Shown: positions 57,910 through 64,000 of the stretch, piece after piece | Layout: the number at the start of each line of letters is the position of its first letter | Numbering within the stretch: the stretch's first letter is position 1 | From: CAZDFU01 sp964504985 | Lineage (GTDB): Bacteria; Patescibacteriota; Microgenomatia; Daviesbacterales; UBA10151 | Direction of reading: 5' to 3' | Assembly (NCBI GenBank): GCA_964504985.1 | Contig: CAZDFU010000002.1 | Location: forward strand, 13,182-77,181 | DNA length: 64,000 nucleotides | Translations under genes and position numbers: made by a program | Notes under the pieces: model-generated | Told to the model about the DNA's origin: nothing | Databases searched by the model: none | What the model saw: only the letters and a program-made list of their open reading frames with translations

Positions 57910-57947
57910 ACCATATCGGAATCCTGATCCGTCGGGATAAAAAAAGT

Positions 57948-58178
57948 ATGCCAATTATCAAATCAGCAATAAAAAAGGTCAGAAAAGATAAGGTAAGAAC
58001 AGCCCGTAATAAAAAAAGGGGGGGTGTTTTAAAATCTTTAGTAAAGAAAGCCCGGGAATCAAAAACAACCAAGAATTTACAATTGGCATTTTCCGCTTTG
58101 GATAAAGCTGCCAAAGTAAAATTAATCCACCCAAACAAGGCTGCGCGCTTAAAATCAAGACTGTCAAAGAAATCTTAA
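57948..58178 (+). CDS. rpsT: 30S ribosomal protein S20
   Basis: S20 is a helical-bundle 16S rRNA-binding protein needed for early assembly. It has 76 residues, very basic (IIKSAIKKVRKDKVRTARNKKRGGVLKSLVKKA), ending with HPNKAARLKSRLSKKS, the conserved IHKNKAARxKSRL pattern. No SD is evident. It stands alone, divergent from murJ, and is followed by an ACTACC-rich tract with no clear terminator before pilN. Confidence 0.92.
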   Translation: MPIIKSAIKKVRKDKVRTARNKKRGGVLKSLVKKARESKTTKNLQLAFSALDKAAKVKLIHPNKAARLKSRLSKKS

Positions 58179-58210
58179 CTACCCACTACAACCTACCACC
58201 AGCAACCTAG
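58177..58210. repeat. ACTACC/AACCTACC-rich tract before pilN
   Basis: Degenerate tandem ACTACCCACTACAACCTACC-like units run from the rpsT stop to the pilN -10 box. Similar in type to the AGTTGGTAG tracts read on the other strand. Confidence 0.4.
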
Positions 58211-58216
58211 TATAAT
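58211..58216 (+). promoter_or_regulatory. -10 box of the pilN operon (leaderless)
   Basis: Perfect TATAAT, 6 nt before the ATG at 58223. The -35 is weak. Confidence 0.6.
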
Positions 58217-58222
58217 GTACTC

Positions 58223-58807
58223 ATGCCCAAACAAAAGAGCCTTAAACTTGGTATACACCTGGATTTACTAAGGCCTCAAAGTAATCCTGAACAACTTTTA
58301 ACAAAACTTTTGCGTTGGTTGCTCTCTACCGGTCGCTACATATTTGTCTTTGTGGAAGCTCTGGTTTTAATAGTTTTTATTGCCAGGTTCAAATTAGATG
58401 AGGAGTTAGCTTTAAAAAAAGAAACAATTGAGAGCCAGATTCCCTATATTGAGAGTCTAAAACCTTTTGAACTCTTGGCAAGGCAGACCCAGCTTAAGCT
58501 AACAACTATTTCCTCCCTCCGTAGATCTGGTGCTGACTATCCTCTGGTTTTAAAAAACATTGCCGATCAAACTCCCATGGGGATAACAATCGGCAGTATC
58601 AGGATGGAAAAAACCGCCCAGCAGGTAATTATCCAATTAAATGGCATTGCTCCAAATAATGGCGATTTGGCTAACTTCTTAAGCGGATTAAAACAAGAAC
58701 CGCTCCTTTCAGATGTTAGTATTACCAGTGTTGGTTTTGATAAAGGCAGTTTAAATTTCAGCATAACAGCCAAGTCAAAGGCCTCTGCTGCGGGGAGCAA
58801 TCTATGA
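58223..58807 (+). CDS. pilN: PilN-like type IV pilus assembly protein
   Basis: PilN is an inner-membrane alignment protein that binds PilM and PilO. It has 194 residues: a cytoplasmic N-terminus of ~40 residues, one TM at ~41-55 (YIFVFVEALVLIVFIARF), a coiled coil, then a ferredoxin-like periplasmic domain (ITIGSIRMEKTAQQVIIQLNGIAPNNGDLANFLSGLK). The N-terminus includes LGIHLDLLRP, similar to the PilN NLLP PilM-binding region. The stop overlaps pilO by 4 bp. It is identified by architecture and neighbours. Confidence 0.78.
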   Translation: MPKQKSLKLGIHLDLLRPQSNPEQLLTKLLRWLLSTGRYIFVFVEALVLIVFIARFKLDEELALKKETIESQIPYIESLKPFELLARQTQLKLTTISSLRRSGADYPLVLKNIADQTPMGITIGSIRMEKTAQQVIIQLNGIAPNNGDLANFLSGLKQEPLLSDVSITSVGFDKGSLNFSITAKSKASAAGSNL

Positions 58808-59409
58808 GAAGTCAATCTCAAATCTACTCCAGGTATTTTACTTATATAAAACCCTTTATTAGACACCCTTTTGTTAGAACTTACGGCTCAACGGTTTTTA
58901 CGCTTTTGGTTATGAGCATCCTCATAGTGTATGCCATCAAACCAACTGTGGAAACTATTTTAGTTTTGCAAAAGAAACTGGCTGACTCGAATGAAGTTGC
59001 GGAAAAGATTACCCAGAAGACAAACAACTTATCAAAAGCTCAAGAAAATTATGCCAATTTGGATCCAGATATTAAATCTAAAATTGAGACAGCCATACCT
59101 GATAGCGTTTCACTTAAATCGCTTATGCAGACACTTGAACAAACTGCCAAAAAATATGAGGCTTCAGTTTCTGCGTTGCAAATCCAGCCATTAGTTTTGG
59201 AGGCTAAAACAGATGAAAAAGTGGGCAGTCTTTCGGATGTTTCTTTTACCCTCAGCGCTGAGGGAGAGTATCAAAAAATAATTTCTATATTGCAGGATTT
59301 GATGGTTAGTGATAGGTTAATTTCGATAGACAATGTATCCTTATCAAAGCTAAGCGAAGGATCAGGGATCGCTATATCCCTTTCCGGAAAAGCCTATTAT
59401 ATTAAATAA
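58804..59409 (+). CDS. pilO: PilO-like type IV pilus assembly protein
   Basis: PilO pairs with PilN outside the membrane. It has 201 residues: one TM at ~28-45 (VFTLLVMSILIVYAI), a coiled coil (~50-85, KKLADSNEVAEKITQKTNNLSKAQENYANL) and a C-terminal α/β domain (SDVSFTLSAEGEYQKIISILQDL... ISIDNVSLSK) with the typical PilO fold pattern. It is translationally coupled to pilN (ATGA overlap). Confidence 0.78.
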   Translation: MRSQSQIYSRYFTYIKPFIRHPFVRTYGSTVFTLLVMSILIVYAIKPTVETILVLQKKLADSNEVAEKITQKTNNLSKAQENYANLDPDIKSKIETAIPDSVSLKSLMQTLEQTAKKYEASVSALQIQPLVLEAKTDEKVGSLSDVSFTLSAEGEYQKIISILQDLMVSDRLISIDNVSLSKLSEGSGIAISLSGKAYYIK

Positions 59410-59416
59410 TTTCAAT

Positions 59417-59593
59417 ATGATAAAAAAAGAATGGTTGATTTTGGCAATTATAACTTTTATCACAATCTCTGCCTGGGTGATATTTGATATATTCCACGCC
59501 CGCGCCCGCGTTGAAATCTCTCCGAAAGTACAGGAGGCAATTGAACCCTTAAACCCAGAGTTTGATATTTCAGGGCTTAAGACTGCACCATGA
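59417..59593 (+). CDS. Small single-TM protein in the pil operon
   Basis: Fifty-eight residues. MIKKEWLILAIITFITISAW and the following residues form one TM segment (~6-24). A basic patch (HARARVE) and an acidic/Pro tail (PKVQEAIEPLNPEFDISGLKTAP) follow. The stop overlaps the next ATG by 4 bp (ATGA), and it lies 7 bp after pilO, so it is translated in the operon. Similar small TM proteins occur in CPR pil loci as far as I recall. The function is unknown. It may assist the PilN/PilO complex. Confidence 0.7.
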   Translation: MIKKEWLILAIITFITISAWVIFDIFHARARVEISPKVQEAIEPLNPEFDISGLKTAP

Positions 59594-60540
59594 ATGATTT
59601 TCTAAGCAAGTTCAGGATCCCCACTCTTTTAGGACTTGGTATTATAATTTCTGCAATAACAGCAGGTGTATTCTTAGTTTTAAAAGAACAAACTATTACC
59701 TCTCAGGCCTCACCTAACCTGACGGTTCAAAATATCACCCTGACCAACCTTTCGGATGACTCAGCAACCATTTTTTGGCAAACTTCTGCTGCCCTGCCTT
59801 CTTTTATAACCTTAGGTTCTCAAAATCCCAGTGAAACCACCATTTTAGATGACAGAGACACCATTCCCGCCTCAGACAATGCAGGACCAAAGGCCCGTTT
59901 ATTACACTATGCCACCATAAAAAATCTTCTTCCTAAAACAACTTACCGCTATAAAATTACCTCTGGAAACTCATCTTCAGATACTTTTGAGTTTACCACT
60001 GCTGCGCCGCTTAACTTTCAAACAGGACAAAGACCGGTTATAGGGTCTGTGCTTGATGGAGACAAACCGCTTGCAGAGGCTGTAGCTATTCTTTCTATCA
60101 CTAACGCAGCTACGCAATCTGCTTTAATCAAAGAGGATGGTAATTTTTTAATACCTATATCTCAAGTCAGGAAAGCAGATCTTTCCGAAGGCATATCTTT
60201 AACAGAAAACACCACTGCCAAATTAACTATTTTGTCTACAAAAGGACAGGCTGCTGCCATTTTTAGGCTAGCTGACTTTGAAAACGGACTGCCTCCTATT
60301 GTTTTGGGAGAAAATCTGGATCTTACTTCTTTGAAGGAGAATTTAACTAAGTATGATTTAAATGCGGATGGCGGAATAAACTCAACAGATTATTCAATTG
60401 TTTTTCAAAATCTAGGCCCTTTGCGTGAAGCCTTTCCACAACGTAAACAAGTAGGTAAAAATCCTAAAGCTGATTTAAACTCGGACGGAGTTGTTGATCA
60501 GAAAGATTTGGATCTGATTTCAAAACAAATTAACAAGTGA
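59590..60540 (+). CDS. Membrane-anchored FnIII-like protein with dockerin-like repeats
   Basis: It has 316 residues. An N-terminal TM/signal anchor covers ~12-32. An extracellular fibronectin-III-like domain lies at ~45-140 (NLTVQNITLTNLSDDSATIFWQTS, TTYRYKIT). A carboxypeptidase-regulatory-like β domain lies at ~145-235. At the end are two dockerin-type EF-hand-like repeats: DLNADGGINSTD (~256-267) and DLNSDGVVDQKD (~295-306). In cellulosomes dockerins bind cohesins, but here a pilus-linked surface role is inferred. No cohesin is seen. The 3' end overlaps the convergent holA by 21 bp. Confidence 0.75.
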   Translation: MNDFLSKFRIPTLLGLGIIISAITAGVFLVLKEQTITSQASPNLTVQNITLTNLSDDSATIFWQTSAALPSFITLGSQNPSETTILDDRDTIPASDNAGPKARLLHYATIKNLLPKTTYRYKITSGNSSSDTFEFTTAAPLNFQTGQRPVIGSVLDGDKPLAEAVAILSITNAATQSALIKEDGNFLIPISQVRKADLSEGISLTENTTAKLTILSTKGQAAAIFRLADFENGLPPIVLGENLDLTSLKENLTKYDLNADGGINSTDYSIVFQNLGPLREAFPQRKQVGKNPKADLNSDGVVDQKDLDLISKQINK

Positions 60541-61170
60541 AAATTCAGCATGATCTTTTTCCATGAGCCCGCTTTTAAGTTTAAAATCTATTTCTAAAAC
60601 ATTCCTGTAAAGATTTATTACTTTATTCTGGGTAAAACTTTTTCTTTGTTTTTCAAGTTTATCTTTGACAAATTGAGGGGCATTTTTGGGGGTGGCTATT
60701 AAATTTCTTAAAAGATAAAAGGTCATAGTAATTAAATAGTGAATATCAAATCCTGCCTTTTTAAGTTTTTCTATTTCTAAAAATGCCTTTTTATCGCCCA
60801 TTACCAGATAATCTAAAAACGGAAAAACTGATACTTCTTTTCCCTCCGGAAAAAATAACATCTGACCCTTTGATTTTTTCAACCACTCAAAGACAGGTTT
60901 TTTCTCTGACACCTCATGATCAAACCAAAGAACCAGGCTATAGGTTGCATAAGCTAAGGGGTAATTAGTGAAGTCTTCCGGAGGGTTTTCCAATATCACC
61001 AATCTCTCTCCATCAAAAATAGACTGAGAAGACAAACATGTTAAAATTACTCCCAAGTCCTGGCCTTTTTCAAATACTGTTACATTATCAGCCAAAAATT
61101 TGCTGCGCAGCTGCCAAAGTTTATTCCTGGAAGAGTTAATTGCTGGCCCGTGCAGAAGATGTAGCATCAT
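60520..61170 (-). CDS. holA: DNA polymerase III delta subunit (HolA-like), reduced
   Basis: Delta opens the sliding clamp within the clamp loader. It has 216 residues, against ~340 usually. Recognisable parts are the N-terminal LLHGPAINSSRNKLWQL, the region FDGERLVILENPP (HolA consensus F...rlvvl..p), and the C-terminal helical collar ending NKVINLYRNVLEIDFKLKSGL, which matches the delta ending. Much of the AAA-like domain is shortened. It overlaps the LCP gene by 35 bp. Assignment is by pattern, moderate. Confidence 0.68.
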   Translation of the reverse strand: MMLHLLHGPAINSSRNKLWQLRSKFLADNVTVFEKGQDLGVILTCLSSQSIFDGERLVILENPPEDFTNYPLAYATYSLVLWFDHEVSEKKPVFEWLKKSKGQMLFFPEGKEVSVFPFLDYLVMGDKKAFLEIEKLKKAGFDIHYLITMTFYLLRNLIATPKNAPQFVKDKLEKQRKSFTQNKVINLYRNVLEIDFKLKSGLMEKDHAEFSLVNLF

Positions 61171-62380
61171 ATTCGGTTATCTCCCCTGAAAGTATCTTTT
61201 TAACATAATTATGAATTATAGAAAAGTCATCATCCTGAGAAATTAGAACATAAGCTCCCCCATAATCTTGAACCGGCGGATGTATTAATAAGCGGTTTCT
61301 CCCGTCTGACAAAAGCCCTGTTTTTAAAGAGTCATCCAGAGTAAAGTTGTGTGTTTCTTCTAATTTTTTAGATAATTTATAGAATTCCAATCCGTCTTTT
61401 ATAGAAATATCAGTATCTACACTTTTACCTAAAGCATTTACCAACTCACTTAGTCTGCCGGGATTAAAAAGAGTATCAGTTGATAATATTTTACTTCTTA
61501 CTGCCTGTAAAACCTTTTCCTGCCTGATTGAGCGGGCAAAATCAGATCCCTCACCATTTGTGCCATGCCTTGATCTAACATATTTTAAGGCCGTTGCCCC
61601 ATCCATTTCCGTTTTTCCTTTTTTAAAACTTAGATGTTCATATCTGCAGGAAAAGTATTTAACCCCTTTATCTTCTTCTGCCGAGTCAGTGGCAATAGCC
61701 CCATCAGGCGCAATAAAAACCTTTCTCTTGCCTGGATCAATATTTAACTTTTTTGCCTCTTCATCTGAAAAATCTATCTCTTTTTCCTCAAAGGAGCAAA
61801 GATCATTTTCTTTGCCGGTAATTGGATAAAGGTAATCATCAAAAGATCTTGCCACTTCTACCTCGATCCCTTCAAGCGCATCAACCGCTTGTATGAAACC
61901 GCGGAAATCAATTCTCAAACCATAATGAATGGGTATACCCAATATATTTCCCATCACAGTTTTAGCAAAATCTAGGCCATTATTTTGCAAAAGACCAAGC
62001 TGATAAGCAGCATTCACTTTGCTGCGCAGCTCTGGTAACCATAGATCTCTGGGTATTGAGAAAAGATAAACCTGATTAGTCTTTAAATTATAGGAGGCCA
62101 CCATAATTGTGTCTGTCAGGGAAGCTCCATCATGCGCTCCTCCTGCAATCCCTAAAAATAAAATATTCACTTTATTGTCAGCATTTTTAAATGGGCTTCC
62201 TCCTAAAAGAGGAATATTAACAACAGTTGTGGAGCCTGAAAACGTGGCTAAAAATAAAGCTAAAATAGATAGGACGCCTATAATTAATATAACGGGTATT
62301 AATTTTTTTAGTACGTTTTTAACTCTTCTTGCTTTGCTCCTGTTGTCCTTACTGCCTGTAGACAAATTAATTCTCTTCAC
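61136..62380 (-). CDS. LytR-CpsA-Psr (LCP) family protein
   Basis: LCP enzymes transfer glycopolymers from lipid carriers to peptidoglycan. It has 414 residues. A TM lies at ~27-47, then the LCP domain with NILFLGIAG...DTIMVASYNLKTNQVYLFSIPRDLWLP, DFRGFIQAVDALEGIEVEV and YVRSRHGTNGEGSDFARSIRQEKVLQAV (conserved Arg/Asp set). An acidic insert of ~50 residues (SFEEKEIDFSDEEAKKLNID...) lies within the domain. I chose the GTG at 62380, because AAGGAG lies 8 nt upstream; a GTG at 62389 is too close to the SD. It follows tpiA by 2 bp. Confidence 0.9.
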   Translation of the reverse strand: MKRINLSTGSKDNRSKARRVKNVLKKLIPVILIIGVLSILALFLATFSGSTTVVNIPLLGGSPFKNADNKVNILFLGIAGGAHDGASLTDTIMVASYNLKTNQVYLFSIPRDLWLPELRSKVNAAYQLGLLQNNGLDFAKTVMGNILGIPIHYGLRIDFRGFIQAVDALEGIEVEVARSFDDYLYPITGKENDLCSFEEKEIDFSDEEAKKLNIDPGKRKVFIAPDGAIATDSAEEDKGVKYFSCRYEHLSFKKGKTEMDGATALKYVRSRHGTNGEGSDFARSIRQEKVLQAVRSKILSTDTLFNPGRLSELVNALGKSVDTDISIKDGLEFYKLSKKLEETHNFTLDDSLKTGLLSDGRNRLLIHPPVQDYGGAYVLISQDDDFSIIHNYVKKILSGEITEYDATSSARASN

Positions 62381-62382
62381 AG

Positions 62383-63045
62383 TCAACACTCCTTAACAGT
62401 CTTTATAAACTCTCCTGCATCTAAAGAAGATTTACCAATTAATACTCCGCTGATATTTTCTTGTAAAATAAACTCCCTGATATTTTGGGAAGTCACACTG
62501 CCACCATATAGCACTCCCAAATCCTGGCCATATTTCTCCTTTAAACTTCCTGCTATTTGGTTTGCATTTTCAGGAGTGTCAGGATTACCAGTGCCTATAG
62601 CAAAAATTGGCTCATAAGCTGTCAGCTTACAAGCTTGGGGAACCGGAGTATTTGACCCCTGAACACAGATTAAAGGGATAATATTGTTTTGCAAGGCTTG
62701 TTCAACTTTTTTGGCAACTAAATCATCTGTTTCTTTAAAGTTTTGCCTTCTTTCTGAATGACCTAGAATGGATAAATCTACAAATTCTTTTAGAAGCTGA
62801 CCTGGTTCTTCTCCTGTATAAGGCCCCTGACGATATGGAGATAAATCCTGGGAACCCACCATTAAAGGATAATTCCCTACAAGAACCGCTTTTTTTACCT
62901 CAGATAAGACACTAAAAGTTGGGCAAACCACCACCTTAAGATTATCCCTTTTGGGTAAACCTGGTCCAACCTTGGAAACCCAATCTAAAGCTTCAGCCAC
63001 ATTTTTATTTGATTTCCAATTGGCAATGATCCAGATATTTTTCAT
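62383..63045 (-). CDS. tpiA: Triosephosphate isomerase, short form
   Basis: TPI interconverts DHAP and glyceraldehyde-3-phosphate. It has 220 residues, short like archaeal TPIs. The catalytic set is present: Lys in ANWKSNKN, His in LGHSERRQN, Glu in TAYEPIFAIGTG, and the phosphate loop GVLYGGSVTSQN. The ATG at 63045 (MKNIWIIANWK) overlaps the upstream stop by 4 bp. A longer frame to 63210 has no family sequence. DHAP links it to gpsA in this genome. Confidence 0.94.
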   Translation of the reverse strand: MKNIWIIANWKSNKNVAEALDWVSKVGPGLPKRDNLKVVVCPTFSVLSEVKKAVLVGNYPLMVGSQDLSPYRQGPYTGEEPGQLLKEFVDLSILGHSERRQNFKETDDLVAKKVEQALQNNIIPLICVQGSNTPVPQACKLTAYEPIFAIGTGNPDTPENANQIAGSLKEKYGQDLGVLYGGSVTSQNIREFILQENISGVLIGKSSLDAGEFIKTVKEC

Positions 63046-63359
63046 GTATAGATTACGGCAGGGGGAACCCAGCCATACTTTTGTAAGTTTATCATGAAAT
63101 CTTTGGAAACTACTACTGCCTCCTGCTCCAGTAAAACTTTTTGCAACTGTTTTGGGTGATCTAAACATTTGGTGGAAATAAATCCATGCCTGTTGATAAC
63201 CCTGTGCCAAGGAGCTTCATCTGTATTAAAGTGTAAAATTCCTCCAACAAATCTTGCACCCCGGGGTAATCCTGCTAAAGAAGCAACGGTACCATAGGTA
63301 ACCACCCTGCCATAGGGGATTTTACAAACTATTTCTATAACACGGGCTTTAAAAGACAT
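63042..63359 (-). CDS. Alkyltransferase-like protein (ATL, MGMT homologue)
   Basis: ATL proteins bind O6-alkylguanine without transferring the alkyl group and flag it for nucleotide excision repair. It has 105 residues from the ATG at 63359 (MSFKARVIEIVCKIPYGRVVTYG). The DNA-binding helix-turn-helix (VASLAGLPRGARFVGGIL) is present, with the MGMT site PCHRV changed to PW51HRV, so the reactive Cys is lost. Trp at this place is the known ATL pattern. It overlaps tpiA by 4 bp. Confidence 0.9.
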   Translation of the reverse strand: MSFKARVIEIVCKIPYGRVVTYGTVASLAGLPRGARFVGGILHFNTDEAPWHRVINRHGFISTKCLDHPKQLQKVLLEQEAVVVSKDFMINLQKYGWVPPAVIYT

Positions 63360-63406
63360 CTTTAATATAATTTTCAAGTACCGATTTCAAAAACTTTGAA
63401 AATTAA

Positions 63407-63667
63407 TTATTGCAGTAGTTTAATTAGATCTGCCTTAGAAGTAACTCCTATCTTCCTTCCCACTTCTTTCCCATCTTTTAGAACAATATATGTTGGAATA
63501 CTCATTACCCCATATTTTGAAGCTTCTTCAGGCTTTTCATCAACATTAATTTTAACAACCTCTACTTTCCCAGCCAACTCTTTCTCAATTTCCTCAATTA
63601 CAGGGTTCATAATACGGCAGGGCCCGCACCATGGTGCCCAATAGTCTAAAAGTTGAATCTTTGCCAT
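63407..63667 (-). CDS. trxA: Thioredoxin, N-terminally shortened
   Basis: Thioredoxin is a disulfide reductase. It has 86 residues, with WC14GPC17 only 14 residues from the start (usually ~32). The first β strand and helix of the classical fold are therefore missing. The rest fits: INVDEKPEEASKYGVMSIPTYIVLKDGKEV (cis-Pro in SIPT) and a final helix. The promoter at 63677-63706 lies directly before this ATG, so the short form is genuine. Confidence 0.93.
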   Translation of the reverse strand: MAKIQLLDYWAPWCGPCRIMNPVIEEIEKELAGKVEVVKINVDEKPEEASKYGVMSIPTYIVLKDGKEVGRKIGVTSKADLIKLLQ

Positions 63668-63676
63668 AGGGGTTGT

Positions 63677-63706
63677 ATCTTACCAGACAGACCTCAAAAA
63701 TGTCTA
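63677..63706 (-). promoter_or_regulatory. Leaderless promoter of trxA-ATL-tpiA-LCP-holA
   Basis: TAGACA (63701-63706), 18 nt, TAAGAT (63677-63682), 9 nt to the ATG at 63667. The same spacing as the tuf promoter. Confidence 0.6.
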
Positions 63707-63710
63707 GGGA

Positions 63711-63938
63711 TCAGTTATGTTCTATGAAGGCTGCATAGCCTGAGAGTTGTTTTTTGTCCCCTGAACCTGAATATTTATTTTTGGTGCCAAAGGTTAAAAA
63801 CAAATTATCTTTAGCATAAGTTATGGTGATACCTTCAGGACTAATTGAATTTAAAGTTTCTTTAAAACCTAAACTCTTAAACTCTCCAAGATAGTAATTA
63901 ATAAAATTCTGGGGGAAAGAATCGGAACATTCCGCGGG
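63711..63938 (-). pseudogene. C-terminal part of an unrecognised gene, 5' side broken
   Basis: Seventy-five codons read as protein-like sequence (DSFPQNFINYYLGEFKSLGFKETLNSISPEGITITYAKDNLFLTFGTKNKYSG...) and end at TGA 63711-63713. The frame has no ATG and is closed on its 5' side by a TAA inside the palindrome at 63932-63951. The palindrome may have interrupted a longer gene, or the gene may be frameshifted. The remaining ~50 bp to the window edge carry a short ORF in another frame. No family is recognised. Confidence 0.45.
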
Positions 63939-63951
63939 TTAAAACCCGCGG
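63932..63951. repeat. Perfect CCGCGGGTT/AACCCGCGG palindrome
   Basis: CCGCGGGTT, AA, AACCCGCGG. A 9-bp stem at the break of the reading frame at 63711-63938. There is no U-tract, so it is not a terminator. Confidence 0.8.
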
Positions 63952-64000
63952 GTTCTTGACCCTGGTTCCTTAACATAGTGCTTGTCTTGTTCTCTAACAT

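Noticed and set aside
63046..63210. N-terminal extension of triosephosphate isomerase
   Set aside because: It lies within the ATL gene in another frame and has no TPI sequence.
1..64000. CRISPR arrays, tRNA or rRNA genes, transposases, prophage
   Set aside because: I looked for evenly spaced repeats, cloverleaf-like GTTCRA segments, rRNA motifs and recombinase motifs and found none.

Overview
The window is a gene-dense, AT-rich bacterial segment. It is most consistent with the Candidate Phyla Radiation (Patescibacteria), probably a Microgenomates-type lineage. The case rests on many core proteins being cut down to essential domains (AlaRS without its C-terminal domain, a 216-residue HolA, IF-2 without its N-terminal region, a Lon AAA+ module without protease, a 73-residue Gre N-domain, short TPI and thioredoxin). 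CPR-typical surface proteins are also present: a PilM-like/baseplate-J-like fusion next to a sortase, and a large SdrD-B-like surface protein. UGA reads as stop, so this is not a Gracilibacteria-type code. The lineage call is inference.

Layout. Positions 1-21622 (all minus strand) form one translation and transcription super-cluster, read rpoB, rpoC, rpsL, rpsG, three small unknown ORFs, a Gre-like coiled-coil protein, fusA, gpsA, tuf, rpsJ, a secreted metalloprotease, then rplC-D-W-B, rpsS, rplV, rpsC, rplP, rpmC, rpsQ, rplN, rplX and rplE (cut by the left edge). The classical beta, str, S10 and spc operons are fused here, but gpsA and a matrixin-like protease are intruders. Positions 21763-35583 (minus) carry riboflavin kinase, mltG, ruvX, sortase, the PilM/J-like fusion, alaS, a RodZ-like protein, a HAD phosphatase, tsaC, ftsK, RNase J and the protease-less Lon ATPase. 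Positions 35638-46742 hold rpsO-pnp, the 1435-residue surface protein, a degenerate DHH protein, infB and nusA. Positions 46907-51344 are the heat-shock block hrcA-grpE-dnaK-small ORF, with dnaJ as a separate unit and a CIRCE operator at hrcA. Positions 51348-64000 carry an MFS exporter, NAD kinase (plus), an S66 peptidase, lepA, murJ, rpsT and a pilN/pilO/small-TM/dockerin-like operon (plus), then holA, an LCP protein, tpiA, an alkyltransferase-like protein, thioredoxin and a broken reading frame at the right edge.

Cross-cutting patterns. (1) At least a dozen units have a sigma70-type -10 box (TATAAT-like) ending only 6-9 nt before the start codon, which predicts leaderless or nearly leaderless mRNAs. 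Genes inside operons more often carry a Shine-Dalgarno sequence. (2) The exceptions with long leaders (nusA, rplC, possibly rpoB) have terminator-like hairpins between promoter and start codon, which suggests attenuation. rpsO has a hairpin covering its SD and start. (3) Several families of short dispersed, partly palindromic repeats occur between genes and also inside genes. Inside genes they encode the extra tails of S17, L22 and L23, an insert in L3 and short segments of IF-2.

No rRNA, tRNA, CRISPR array, insertion sequence or prophage was seen.
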